Assembly: GCA_947284805.1 (NCBI GenBank)
Contig: OX369274.1
Span: 15,622,298-15,686,297 of the forward strand
Reading direction: 5' to 3'
Length of the DNA stretch: 64,000 nt
DNA from: Coleophora flavipennella
Taxonomy: Eukaryota; Arthropoda; Insecta; Lepidoptera; Coleophoridae
The notes under the pieces were generated by a model. That model ran no database searches. It saw only the letters and a program-made list of their open reading frames with translations, and had not been told where the DNA came from. Shown in pieces: positions 10,198 to 20,862 of the stretch. The translations under genes were made by a program, and so were the position numbers. Numbering within the stretch: position 1 is the stretch's first letter; each line of letters begins with the position of its first letter.

Positions 10198-10431
10198 TAA
10201 ATTCCTGAGGGAAAGGGTCTTGACAGACTGACATATAAACAGACAGATGGAAAAAAGGGTTCCTTATTACGTACAGAACCCTAAAATTTAAATGTTTCTT
10301 CCTCGCTAGTCTGTAGTCATCACATCAGATATCCTAACATGGTTTAATTAATTTCATCACACCCTTTAGATCTTTCAATCACTACTGCCCCGCCACATCC
10401 GTTCACCTGAACTTCGCGGGAAGCCTCTAGA

Positions 10432-10510
10432 TCAGGGCAGCGCAAGACCGGTCGTTGTGGGACGTCCAGCAGTGGACGTATCTTTCAGCTTTAATGATGA
10501 TGATGATGAT
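10432..10510 (+). mobile_element. RTE 3' fragment
   Basis: AGGGCAGCGCAAGACCGGTC, then TCCAGCAGTGGACG and a GAT tail. It lacks the GGAAATCCTTGGGGGAGGCC part, so it has an internal deletion. Confidence 0.8.
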
Positions 10511-10604
10511 CCAGCTGTAGCTGTCTTCGCTAACATTGAAAATAAATATGAATATAATTGAAAATAAAAATAAAGCTGAATTGAAAATAAATATGATCTT
10601 TAAA

Positions 10605-10900
10605 GCGTCGATAGCGCAACGGCCAGGGCCGCTACCTCCTAACCGGGTAGTTGTGGTTCGAGTCCTGCCACGTACCAATGTGTTTTCTGATTGCAATCTC
10701 ATATATACGTTTATCCGACGCTCCTACGGTGAAGGAAAACATCGTGAGGAAACCTGCACACATCTGCGAAGAAACTCGAAGGTTGTGTGTGAAGTTGACC
10801 AACTCGCACTGGAAGCGCGTGTTCGACTAAGGCCCGATCGCCCTAATTCAGGGTAGGCTCAAGCCCCTCGGTGGGGACGTATATATGAGAGTATGTGATG
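10605..10900 (+). mobile_element. SINE B copy (GTAATGG-type head)
   Basis: tRNA-like head GCGTCGATAGCGCAACGGCC with B box GGTTCGAGTCCTGCC. Then the conserved core GGAAAACATCGTGAGGAAAC and CCTCGGTGGGGACGTATAT, ending near GTATGTGATGATC. The tail has decayed. Confidence 0.85.
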
Positions 10901-11198
10901 ATCTTAAAATAAAAATACGTAAATAAGGTCTGTGTTTCGGTTCCAGGACGTTGACACTTCACACCACATTACACACTGCCCTGTCGTTGACATGTGACAA
11001 TACATAACGGTGACAAACATGTGGTTTAATACTGAGTCTTCCCATTCTTACAGTATGTCGTGTCAACATACTGTTCGCATCGCCATACAGTCGAGTCTTA
11101 CTTCATTTACATGAGCGCAAATAGACAGACAAACATATTATATTATTAGAATCGGTCAACGACCTCTGCGACGTTAATAATATTATGACACTTTAAGT
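10901..11198. other. no feature seen
   Basis: Unique-looking sequence without a coding signal. Confidence 0.3.
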
Positions 11199-11391
11199 CA
11201 AACTAGCAGCTGCCCGCGGCTTCGTCTGCATGCTGGGATATGTGATGCGTCTCCCCCGAGAAAACTGAAGTACTTACCTATCTTTTATATATTTAAGTAC
11301 CTGTCGTGGCGATATCATGGAAGCCATTTTATGAGATGGCCGGGCGGATAGTAGCGAGGTCATGAAATGATCATGAATAATTGAAAAAGCT
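11199..11391 (-). mobile_element. Helitron-like 3' end fragment
   Basis: On plus it begins CTAGCAGCTGCCCGCGGCTT, the reverse of a GC hairpin followed by CTAG. The rest is not recognisable as a known copy, so the limit near 11391 is uncertain. Confidence 0.5.
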
Positions 11392-12036
11392 AAACACATT
11401 TAAAAAAATCGACTTTGCAACAACTTAGTACAATTTTGCATATGTATGTATAAATTATTTATTGCACACAAGGAATAATCACAAAATGGTTTTATCAGAC
11501 TTTAGTTTACAAAGACGGTCTTATCGCTAAAAGCGATCTCTTCCAGACAACCCTTGGCAGATAAGATTTATTCAAATATATTAATATGTAAAACAACAAT
11601 AGCGCAAAAATCTGATAGCAAAGTACCTATTTTCCAAAAGGCAAAGGAATAATGATCCACGATAAATAGATTATGTTTGTTTTTCTAATAAAGTACTACA
11701 CCGATTTTGATAAATTGTATATGGAACCAACTCGGTAGCATCCCTTATTGGATAAAAAAGACACACACACACACAAAAACCTAACCACTCCGAGAGTGCC
11801 GGCAGAAGTGAAAAATTATAAATTTTGACCCTCCAAATGTTCCTGGCTAACGACTAGTTGACAAAGTTTGATCCTGCGAATGTTTCTGATATCGTAGCGG
11901 TAACGGTAACGTTACGGTAACAGTGTCGCGAGTTCAATGGATTTTTCCCATCTCAAAAAATGCCCAACGCGCCTCAAAGAGTTTTCTCTTCAAAAAACGT
12001 AAAGTTGAATTGTAAACCTCGTCCTTTTTGGAAGTC
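11392..12036 (+). mobile_element. family N element, split
   Basis: The left end ATCGACTTTGCAACAACTTA (11406) and the right end TTTTGGAAGTCGGTTGAAAA (12010-12030) match the termini at 33684-33930. The LINE 3' end at 11445-11560 lies inside. Confidence 0.5.
11445..11560 (-). mobile_element. 3' end of an unidentified LINE-like element
   Basis: On minus it has GTCTGGAAGAGATCGCTTTT and GCGATAAGACCG, and ends with AATAAATAATTTATAC. About 40 bp of the end are repeated at 38848-38885, and the GAGATCGC...GCGATAAG hairpin block recurs at 24423 and 26087. Probably a 3' UTR with a polyadenylation signal. Confidence 0.55.
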
Positions 12037-12511
12037 GGTTGAAAATTGAGTTGAGCGAGCGGAGCGAGCGACACCAAATTGGTTCGGGCGGTGTGATGAT
12101 GATGTTGTAGAAGAGCCTTACGTAGCGAGACCCCTCGCCCCCCTCGCCCCCCTGGGTGGTAGAAGGCAGTTTATGTTAGTTATACGTTTCGCATGACATG
12201 GCCGGTCAATCCATTTCATGAATTGGCTAATTCTACGTCCAGCACTGAAAGAAAACCACATCAAAATTGGTTTATCCGTTATGGAGATTACCGTGTATAA
12301 CATCGCAGAAAAGCATACGAAAATTCTGTTACAAATTTTTATGAGGACATACAAAATGATCTGTATGAAATGAATAAGATCAACAAAACTTTCTGAAGTG
12401 AGTGCGAAAATGGATGTTATGTTTAAATCATGTAGTATGCCAAGCGATTTGAGTGTGGCGTTTAAATTATTTTGTTACTATTTAGATTCTCGATATTCAT
12501 CTGTAATCTGT
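12037..12511. other. no gene seen
   Basis: Short GAGCGAGCGGAGCGAGCG-type repeats at 12052-12070 and an otherwise featureless AT-rich stretch. A 78-codon minus frame looks spurious. Confidence 0.3.
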
Positions 12512-12912
12512 CGTCATCATCATCACCATATCAGCCGAAGGACGTCCACTGCGGGACAAAGGCCTCCCAAGGATTTACACAACGACCGTTCCTGCGCTGC
12601 CCTCATCCAGCGGCTTCCCACGACCTTCAAAAGCTCATCGTTCCACCGAGTGGGAGGCCTGCCTATATTACGTTTTCCGGTGCGTGGTCGCCACTCGAGA
12701 ATTTAACTACCCAGGCGGCCACTTGTTCTACGAGCTATGTGCCCCGCCCATTGCTACTTAAGTTTAGCAATTCTGAGAGCTATGTCGGTTACTTTGGTTC
12801 TCCTACGGATATCCTCGTTTCTGATTCGATCACGCTGAAAAACTCCGAGCATAGCACGCTCCATGGCCATTGGGTTGACCTTGAGCCTTCTTATGAGGCC
12901 CATAGTAATCTA
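12512..12912 (-). mobile_element. RTE 3' fragment, long
   Basis: About 400 bp of antisense RTE, from ATCATCATCACCATATCAGC to CTTATGAGGCCCATAGTAAT, matching RTE bases about 2700-3104. A 221-codon plus-strand frame across it is an artefact of the antisense. Confidence 0.9.
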
Positions 12913-12925
12913 TCGACATTATCCT

Positions 12926-13072
12926 CATATCAGCCGAAAGACGTCCACTGCTGGACGAATGCTTCCCAAGGATTTACACAACGACCGTTTCTGCACTGTC
13001 CGCATCCAGCTCTGTCCAGTCCAGTGGGAGCTCTGCCTACGCAGCGTCCTCCGGTGCGCTGTAGTCTGCATG
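12926..13072 (-). mobile_element. RTE 3' fragment, second
   Basis: CATATCAGCCGAAAGACGTC, then CCAGTGGGAGCTCTGCCTAC. It follows the previous fragment in the same orientation with internal deletions. Confidence 0.85.
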
Positions 13073-13084
13073 TATACATTCATT

Positions 13085-13376
13085 CATATCAGCTCATATA
13101 CGTCCCCACCGAGGGGCTCGAGCCTACCCTGAATTAGGGCGATCGAGCCTTAGTCGACCACGCGGGCCCAGTGTGGGTTGGTCGACTTCACACACAACCT
13201 GAGAGTTTCTTCGCAGGCGTGTGCAGGTTTCCTCACGATGTTGTCCTTCACCATAAGAGCGTCGGATAAACGTACATATGAAATCTAAATTCGAAATCAC
13301 TTTGGTACGTGGCAGGTTCGTACCACGACCTCCCGGACAGGAGGCGGCGGCCCTAGCCGTTACGCCACCAACGCTC
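13085..13376 (-). mobile_element. SINE B copy (GTAATGG-type head)
   Basis: Tail ATATCAGCTCATATACGTCC on the left, core GTTTCCTCACGATGTTGTCC, head CCGTTACGCCACCAACGCTC on the right. Nearly full length. Confidence 0.88.
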
Positions 13377-13519
13377 TATAAGCACCCTATTTTTTCTAGT
13401 TGTTACCATAGAACTGCTGCAACTTTAATCGATACATTATGATAAATTATGAACTTCTTATAAAAACAACATAAAATGATTTTGTTTTCTTACTTTTCGG
13501 AAATTTTATTTATAATGAA

Positions 13520-14067
13520 CTAGCTGTTTCCCGCGGCTTCACCCGCGTGGACAACGTTTCTGTGGCTTTTCGAGGGTGCGCAGTGCGCGAGCCGCAAGTA
13601 GCTCGCGAGCGTGAAATAAAGTAGCCTATGTGTTAATATGTGAAAAAAGCGTCGGTGGCTCAACCGGTAACGACTCGGTCCATCTAACCAGAGGTACCAG
13701 GTTCAAATCTGGACGGCCAATGTACCAATGAGTTTTTCAAAAACTTACGTACATACTTACCGATTGCTTTAACGGTGAAGGAAAACATCGTGAGGAAACC
13801 TGCACACGCCTGCGAAGAAACTCGAAGGTTGTGTGTGAAGTCGACCAACCCGCACTGGGCCCGCGTGGTCGACTAAGGCCTAATCGCCCTGATTCAGGGT
13901 AGGCTCGAGCCCCTCGGTGGGGACGTATATGAGCTGTAATGATGTGTTAATCCAGGTCCTAATCTGTCTACCTACCAAATTTCAGCCAGATCCGTTTTGT
14001 AGTTTTTGCGTGAAAAAGTAACAAACGTACACACTCACAAACTGTCGCCTTTATAAAATTAGTGTGA
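13520..14067 (-). mobile_element. Helitron-like element split by SINE B
   Basis: On minus it starts TCACACTAATTTTATAAAGG (14067) and ends AAACAGCTAG before a T (13520). Its GC hairpin lies at 13531-13551. It is the same family as 8529-8760 and continues across the nested SINE at TGTTAAT/CCAGGTCC. Confidence 0.75.
13649..13944 (+). mobile_element. SINE B copy (GCTCAACCGG-type head) with target duplication
   Basis: Head GCGTCGGTGGCTCAACCGG with B box GGTTCAAATCTGG, core GAAGGAAAACATCGTGAGG and tail GTATATGAGCTGTAATG. ATGTGTTAAT is repeated on both sides, with a few extra bases before the SINE. The host Helitron reads through when the insertion is removed. Confidence 0.88.
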
Positions 14068-14433
14068 TTAAACACAGTTTTCGCACGATTCGTCCGCAGT
14101 GATTGACGTAACAGCCACGTTGCAGTACGAGCTAACAAGAACTTTATTTCCAAGCTATTTCGTTCGTTGTTTAAAACATCGTGAATCGAGTTGCTAATTT
14201 TAGGGACAGATGAGCCTTAATAAGTAATTTTTTTTTAGTTTTTCCGTTGTAGAGATTACACAGAGAGGGGTTCTCTGGAACTACTAAAAAGGTAAAAAAA
14301 AATACTTTACGAACAGAAAGCTAAACTATCCTTGATGGCTTCAGGGTAAATAGTAAACCACGTTGGGAATCGCTTACGGCTCGCACACCGCACAACCTCT
14401 AATACAGTCACGAAAACTGTGTACACGTAAAGC
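14068..14433. other. no gene; decayed Helitron-like words
   Basis: 14341-14425 has GCTTACGGCTCGCACACCGC, reminiscent of Helitron interiors. The rest shows nothing. Confidence 0.3.
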
Positions 14434-14760
14434 CTTTTTTTTTTTTAAGCACAATTGGTAACCTTGACAACATCTCACCTGGTGGTAAGTGACGATGTTG
14501 CCGAAGATGGAAGCGGGCTTACCAAGATTCCCCAACGCAATGGGGAACTGGCTATCTTATCTTCATGCCGGAACACACCAATGATATCAACATTGATTTT
14601 TGGCGGCAAGACTTAGATAAGATGGTGGTAGCTAGCCAGGCGGGCTTAGAAAATGCCCAACCACCAACCAAACCAAGTCTTACAATTGACCCCGCCGGGA
14701 ATCGAACCCGCGACCTCCTGTGTAAAGCCAGTGAACTTTGCCTCTGAGCTACGGAAGCGG
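14434..14760 (-). mobile_element. SINE A, full length (AGCTCAGAGG-type head)
   Basis: Poly-T (minus poly-A) tail at 14434-14446, body GCGGGCTTACCAAGATTCCC, and head with GGGAATCGAACCCGCGACCT and GAGCTACGGAAGCGG. The A box is TAGCTCAGAGGCAAAG on minus. Confidence 0.9.
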
Positions 14761-14881
14761 TTAAAAGCCTTGAGCAAAAGCTAGTTACCTACATTCCGAG
14801 TCAAAGCTTTCACTCTCATTGTTCCTGCCGCCAAACGAAATTGTGATTTATATTTCATTGAACACTTACCAACTACGAGTG

Positions 14882-14941
14882 CTTACTTGCCAACAACGCA
14901 TGGACATAATAACATTCGTCCATGCGTTGTTGGCAAGTAAG
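14882..14941. repeat. perfect hairpin, 24-bp arms
   Basis: CTTACTTGCCAACAACGCAT begins the left arm (14882-14905). The loop is 12 bases, and the right arm (14918-14941) is its exact reverse complement. It is not a terminator-like motif in this context. Confidence 0.85.
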
Positions 14942-15116
14942 TTGTGTTTTTGTGAATATTTACAAAGTTAATTGTCTCCTTTCAGGTAATTGGTGTGAAA
15001 TATGCGGCTTCAGACAAACCTTAGTATGTATAGGTATGTATATGATTCGTCAGTGGGTAAATCTCTCATATGCACCCATTTGAAACAAATCAAACCACTA
15101 ATATTTCTCAGAGATT

Positions 15117-15373
15117 AAATTGCGCAGTGGGCAGGGCACATAGCTCGTAGAACAGATGACCGATGGGGCAGTAAAGTTCTCGAGTGGCGACCGCGCACCG
15201 GAAAACGTAGCGTAGGCAGGCCCCTCCCTCGCGGTGGACCGACGACCTGGTGAAGATCGCAGGAAGCCGATGGATGCGGGCAGCGCAGGACCGCTCGTCG
15301 CGGAAATCCTTGGGGGAGGCCTTTGTCCAGCAGTGGACGATTTTTGGCTGATATGATGATGATGAAATTGCGC
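15117..15373 (+). mobile_element. RTE 3' insertion with 9-bp target duplication
   Basis: AAATTGCGC at 15117-15125 and again at 15365-15373 flanks a 5'-truncated RTE of about 239 bp ending GGCTGATATGATGATGATG. This is a clean target-primed insertion. Confidence 0.92.
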
Positions 15374-15480
15374 TCCAAATCTTAGTCACCTACTGGTATT
15401 GATTGGTTAGTCAAAATAAAATTAATCATTGACAATGCTAAACACCTTGAAAACCGTACAACTTTGCAATTTTTTTTGTT

Positions 15481-15571
15481 AGCATCGGTGGCTCAACCGG
15501 TAATGACTCGGTCCTTCTAACCAGAGGTACCGGGTTCAAACCTGCACAGCCTGTGAAGAAACTCGAAGGTG
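15481..15571 (+). mobile_element. SINE B, internally deleted
   Basis: Head AGCATCGGTGGCTCAACCGG and B box GGGTTCAAACCTGC jump directly to GTGAAGAAACTCGAAGGTGG. About 70 bp of the middle and the whole 3' part are missing. Confidence 0.75.
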
Positions 15572-15714
15572 GAATAATGAATATGATGATTCGTTTTTAT
15601 TAAAAGTTTCAGTGCGTTTGGCTGCACCTCACCTTATGGTAATTACCGATGCAGCCGCGCATGTAATACTAAAACTCAAATATTGTCTAATCATTTTCGT
15701 CCTATAGATTTTAT

Positions 15715-15792
15715 CCGCCTCCGTGGCGTAATGACTAAGCTCTATTAGCTTCGCATCAGGAAGTCGCGGGTTCGATTCCCAGCAGAGTCTTA
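15715..15792 (+). mobile_element. SINE A head fragment
   Basis: CCGCCTCCGTGGCGTAATGA and GTCGCGGGTTCGATTCCCAG form a tRNA-like head only. A family N terminus (CCTCCTCCTTTTTTGAAATC) follows. It is not a tRNA gene. Confidence 0.7.
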
Positions 15793-15849
15793 ACTCGAAT
15801 GACAACCTCCTCCTTTTTTGAAATCAGTTGAAAATAACCTACCATGATC

Positions 15850-16330
15850 TACAAAAATAATCTACCTGATTTGATAGATCATTACATGATTTATAACGAA
15901 AGCAGGGAACGGTGTATTAAATTGAAATTCCCCGATCGACACTCAAAGTTTACACGAAGCGAGAACGCTAAAATTTTCATTACGCCCCAAATAGAGTAGA
16001 TAACAAAATTTACCCTCCGAAAAATATTCATAAACGAAATTCCCAAGACGAGGTCAAGGTCAAAGGTCGGATGACACACCCGACCTCCCGAGGGGCTCAA
16101 GTAATTGAGAGGCTCGTACTTAGTGACAACCCTGACGTGATAATAATGTTAGTTGCAGCCCTGGCATGTGGCGTGGTAACTGAGGGTGACAGTTGTGTGG
16201 CAAGTGGCTAGTTTTCACCGTTATAACTTAATAACAACATATTGTGCCTATGAACGTGACTGTCGTGCCTATGCTTGGCTTTCTACGTACCTACTGTTTG
16301 TGACAAAATTAAAGATGACAATTTATTTGG
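15850..16330. other. no gene seen
   Basis: Mixed sequence without a recognised repeat. Short frames have no coding support. Confidence 0.3.
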
Positions 16331-16334
16331 TTGA

Positions 16335-17345
16335 CTCTCGCTTTATACTTGTGACCGGGTGCTGCCCGTGTGAACTGGCCTACTCTTGTCAAAGGCATGA
16401 TTGACATTCAATGATTTTTATGTATAGCTATTCGTGTCATATTGTTTTTATGTTCTAATGACATAATCTGGTTTATATCGAGGATTGAATTTTGACGTTA
16501 ATACCTAATGATTGTTTATTACTTGATTTTTCACAAATGACATTAGGTTATTATTATTTTATGACTATCAGAAAGAGTGTAATTTGCACCTATCCTTACT
16601 TATAATCCTTACTAATATTATAAATGTGAAAATGTGTTCATTTGTTTGTTTATTTGTTACCTTTTCACGCTTCAACACCTTGACCAATCTTGATGAAATT
16701 AGGCATGCAGGTAGCCTGTTTCACAGGGAAGGAAAAAAAATTGAAAAAATAGTCTTTTTTTGGTTCACTTCTATAACATTGCAACGTAACAATGGATTGT
16801 TGTGATTTTACAACCGACTTCAAAAAGAAGGAGGTTCTCAATTCGAATGTGTTTTTTTTTTGTATGATTGTTACGCGATATCTCCTCCGATTGTTAACCG
16901 ATTTTTAAAATTCTTTTTTTATTCGAAAGAGGGGGTCCCATTGTGACCAAGTCAGGATCTGATGATTGGATCCCAGGGAAATCGAAAATAACCCTCAAAT
17001 TTTATAGGCACATATCACGTGTTGCATGTATTTCCTAAAACTATTCAAGTTTTGGGGTCTATTAGTCATCATTTCATGTTGATGAGCTGATAAAGGAAGG
17101 TATAACTCCTTAACGGTTAGGAGTTGGAGAATAATTCTTCAAATATTTTGCGTAGATACATAGGTAAGTATAGACCGATAGTTGTATTCTTTCAGGTTAT
17201 TCAGATGAGCTAATGATGGAAGATTTAACTCCTTAACTTTCATTCTGTTAAGATGATGATACAGACAGTCATAAAAACGATGTCCACGCGGGCAATGCCG
17301 CGGGCAAAAGGTAGTATTGAATTAATATCTTGAATCTTGAATATT
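16335..17345 (+). mobile_element. interspersed element C, copy 2, split by a Helitron
   Basis: CTCGCTTTATACTTGTGACC and GGTGCTGCCCGTGTGAACTG to 16605, then the tail AATATCTTGAATCTTGAAT at 17325-17343 beyond the Helitron. Same family as 6298-6611 and 41180-41485. Confidence 0.7.
16606..17314 (+). mobile_element. Helitron-like element inside element C
   Basis: Starts A|TCCTTACTAATATTATAAAT. The GC hairpin CACGCGGGCAATGCCGCGGG lies near the end. It terminates GTAG (not CTAG) before TATTG. The interior 16801-17260 is a family N segment also found inverted at 47928-48634. Confidence 0.7.
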
Positions 17346-18875
17346 TTTTCCCCGTTGTTGTAAAGTTATATAAATATCCGCCTTAAATCAGAAAGGCATT
17401 TGTATGATCTATATTATTATGTACATAAAGTAAAGCAAAAACGGGATCATATACATAAAATATTTCTTAAAAATAATATACCTACTTTGTTAAAGAAACC
17501 AAAATATTATTTTTATTATTTGTGTGTGTGTCTGTTTCACGAGTTTATGTATATATGTATCTTATGACACGCTCTGTAGCTTAATGGATTTTGGAGCGTT
17601 AACTTTGTATGCAATCAGGTTTTTGATTTTTAATTATTCGTTTAATTATTGTCTGTCTTTCTGTCTGTGATACTGATCTGAGTGTCTCTAAGATGTAATC
17701 TGTATGACTGCATCTGGAGTGATTTGCATGATCACACTTTAGTAACATCTTAGATACTTTTTATCCGGGAAAAGTTAAGGTTTCCCGAAGGAAAGACAAA
17801 AACGGAATTTATGAAATGCTTAATTGTGCAAAAACCATTGATCAGATTTAAGTTTAGTTTTAGTGATATTTGGCATAATAAATATCTTGTATCGTTAGAC
17901 TACATTCCAATTTTAAAACTCAGACGAAATGTTTCCCGCGGCTTCGCCCGTATGTATATAGAGGGTGCGCAGTGGAGGAATATCAATCAATCAAATATGC
18001 TTTATTGTACAATTACAAAAATATATTCAGATAATAAGTAGTACAGAATAAACAGTATCCTTTTTTTACCCTTTTTTGATCCTGGAGTTTCATTTTAAAT
18101 ATTGGTGACAGTATTAAGATAAGGCGTGTCGAATATGGCAGTTTCCTATTAGAGAACATAACTTTCTTGATCCCGGATAATTCATAGGTTCCTATAGGAA
18201 AAAAAACTGTGTTTAGTCGTATCCTATATTTATTAAACGTTTGTATGACAAAATGCTTTCGATCCGAAACAATCGAGAGGTTACCAAGGGAATAAAATCG
18301 CCCTTTGATTTTCCTTTGGTTTAGCATGAGTTTGGTATGGGAATTAGTATTTATGATAAGGAAAATAAAATTTTGATGAAGTTTTCTAGGGATGAGCCAG
18401 AGAGCAAAGTAGTGAATAAAAAAAATATAAAAAAAGTTATGAGAAAATCCATTAATTACCGATTAGGAGCAGGCTTCCAGCGCGGCACTGGCGAGCAACC
18501 TGATATTTAAACTTATTGATTCAGCTTTACAGTTGAATTTCGCGTGAGTGTCTTAGAGCGACTTACGACTACGTCCTTTATTTCGGGAGTCAATACACAT
18601 TTTCGTTTATTGCTAGCTTAGTAAACATTTTAGGAAAATTTCGTCCTAGCCGTTTCATAAATACCTTTATTTCGGTATTTATTATTATATGTTGATAGAA
18701 TATGTTGAGTCGGCCGCAAGCTCGCTGAACGTGAAAACTACAAATCTGATTCTTTGAATCTTTTTCTTTGGTATGGCTAAAACAAAAACACTATTTATTG
18801 ATTTCCCTACATACTTTTTATTTTTTTAAACTATGTAACTAGTTTTGAGAGATTATTTGATTTTACTCTTACATT
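17346..18875. other. no gene; Helitron end fragment at 17928-17985
   Basis: TTTCCCGCGGCTTCGCCCGT with GAGGGTGCGCAGTGGAGG is a truncated Helitron 3' part on minus. ATATGCTTTATTGTACAATT (17995-18015) resembles a LINE 3' terminus. The remainder is AT-rich with no coding evidence. Confidence 0.4.
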
Positions 18876-19095
18876 CCGCCTCCGTAGCTCAGAGGCAAAG
18901 TTCACTGGCTTTACACAGGAGGTCGCGGGTTCGATTCCCGGCGGGGTCAATTGTAAGACTCGGTTTGGTTGGTGGTAGGGCATTTTGTTAGCCCGCTTGG
19001 CTAGCTACCACCATCTTATCTAAGTCTTGCCGCCAAATACCAATGTTGATATCATTGGTGTGTTCCGGCATGAAGGTAAGATAGCCAGTTCTTCA
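18876..19095 (+). mobile_element. SINE A, 3'-truncated (AGCTCAGAGG-type head)
   Basis: Head CCGCCTCCGTAGCTCAGAGG with B box GGTTCGATTCCCGG, then GGCTAGCTACCACCATCTTA. It stops near GATAGCCAGTTCTTC without the tail. Confidence 0.85.
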
Positions 19096-19330
19096 TCTAT
19101 TTAGTAATCTGTGGCCAAGGACTTACCAATTGTAAATAAAAAATATATTAAAAAAATACTTCCCGAGATATATTATAGCAGAAGAACCCAACCTCCACGC
19201 GGAAAAAGTCATAGGCACCAGCTAGTTATTTATGAATCACATAAGAAAGTTTATTAAATATGTACAGTTAAGCAATTATTTAATTACTGAGCCATGTACC
19301 CAAGGCAGAAGCTACAATTACAAATTAGGC

Positions 19331-19528
19331 TGATTAATTTATAAATACTTTATTGCAGGGACCCGTCCTCATTCCTTATCCTATTAACTTCACAAAACAT
19401 GGCATCTGAACTTGACCTTTTGACCTTGGACCTTGAATAAAAATAATGGAACAATACATTGCGTTCAGTGACCTTTAAAGGAATATTCAAAATATTATTA
19501 TCAATGATACCGAACAGGTAAAAAAAGT
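19331..19528 (+). repeat. duplicated segment, copy without SINE (empty site)
   Basis: TGATTAATTTATAAATACTT ... ATTCCTTATCCTATTAAC / TTCACAAAAC ... TGACCTTTAAAGGAATATTC. About 198 bp nearly identical to 20326-20862 after removal of the SINE there. Confidence 0.88.
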
Positions 19529-19540
19529 TTGAAAGTAGTT

Positions 19541-19600
19541 CTGTTTAACAAAAAAAAACGGCCAAGTGCGAGACGGATTCGCGGATCTAGGGTTCCGTGC
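19541..19600 (+). mobile_element. element E head fragment
   Basis: ACGGCCAAGTGCGAGACGGA and AGGGTTCCGTGCCAACTACC. Confidence 0.65.
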
Positions 19601-19849
19601 CAACTACCACCACACTTCTCAATACAAGTACAACAACATAACCTATTAATTTTAATTAAAAGACATCATTCATTACGTATCCAGAGTGACAGATTTTTTT
19701 TTCATTTCGGAATTGTTAGCATGACTACGACTATCACTTAGGCGATTTTTTTATTTTTTTTATCATACTTTGAGAGTTTTTACTATAATCACACCAAATT
19801 TTGCACTCGTCAAAAAAAATCCTTTAAAACGAGTGGTTTTAAAGGTATT

Positions 19850-20085
19850 TTGTTTTGGTTGATAGCAGAACATTTTCATAGCCCGCCTGGCTAGCTACAA
19901 CCATTTTATCTAAGTCTTTCCGCTAAACATCATTGATGTGTTCCGGCTTGAATATAATATAGCCAGATCTCAATTGCATGGGGGAGTCTTGGTAAGCCCG
20001 CTTTCATCTTTGGCATCATCGTCACTTACCATCAGATGAGATGATGCCAAGGGCTTATCAATAGAGGATTAAAAAAAACAGTGTA
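19850..20085 (+). mobile_element. SINE A, headless
   Basis: CATAGCCCGCCTGGCTAGCT through GGGAGTCTTGGTAAGCCCGC to GATGCCAAGGGCTTATCAAT and an A-rich tail. The tRNA-like head is missing (5' truncation). Confidence 0.8.
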
Positions 20086-20325
20086 CGCTAAATGAGCACA
20101 TGTCCTTTATAGATAGGAACCAGTTTCCTCCTGCCCCAACTGCTGAGAACTGGAGACCATTACTTGCATGAGATAGCACTCTACAGCAGGCTCATCTTTG
20201 GTACCGACAGGATCAGTGACGAGGACCTATGCGACCTAGACATCAGCCGCTTACCGGAGTACTGCAGAAGAAGCTCAAGGTTTTTAAGGGGGGATGCCAC
20301 AGGGGTCTCAGTAACCATTAATGTG

Positions 20326-20862
20326 TGATTAATTTATAAATACTTTATTGCAGGGACCCGTCCTCATTCCTTATCCTATTAACATTTATTTTATTTTTAT
20401 TTTTTTATTCACAATTGGTAAACCCTTGACAACATCTCACCTGGTGGTAAGTGACGATGTTGCCGAAGATGGAAGCGGGCTTACCAAGATTCCCTAAAGC
20501 AATGGGGAACTGGCTATCTTATATTCATGCCGGAACACACCAATGATATCTACATTGATATTTGGCGGCAAGACTTAGATAAGATGGTGGTAGCTAGCCA
20601 GGCGGGCTTAGAAAATGCCCTACCACCAACCAAACCGAGTCTTACAATTGACCCCGCTGGGAATCGAACCCGCGACCTCCTGTGTAAAGCCATTGAACTT
20701 TGCCTCTGAGCTACGGAGGCGGTAACTTCACAAAACAGGGCATCTGAACTTGACCTTTTTGACCTTGGACCTTGAATAAAAATAATGGAACAAGACATTG
20801 CGTTCAGTGACCTTTAAAGGAATATTTAAAATATTATTATATACCAATCAGGTAAAAAAAGT
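20326..20862 (+). repeat. duplicated segment, copy with SINE A (filled site)
   Basis: Same segment as 19331-19528, interrupted after CCTATTAAC (20383) and resuming TAACTTCACAAAAC at 20723. TAAC is the minimal duplicated target. The two copies differ at only a few bases besides the insertion. Confidence 0.88.
20384..20722 (-). mobile_element. SINE A, full length, young-looking
   Basis: T-rich tail (20384-20408), body GGAAGCGGGCTTACCAAGAT, head GAATCGAACCCGCGACCTCC and GAGCTACGGAGGCGG. The AGCTCAGAGG head type; very similar to 14434-14760. Confidence 0.92.

Larger units (their letters stand above)
9170..10292 (+). mobile_element. element E remnant enlarged by nested insertions
   Basis: The E head at 9178-9225 (CAAGTGCGAGCCAGACTTGC ... 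AAGGGTTCCGTACC) and an E-like end at 10225-10292 (AGACAGATGG ... ACAGAACCCTA) bracket an RTE fragment, a foldback element and a SINE A. Treating both ends as one original E is inference. Confidence 0.45.

Noticed and set aside
12472..13137. 221-codon plus-strand open frame
   Set aside because: It is antisense to two RTE 3' fragments and a SINE B; the open frame reflects the RTE coding strand.
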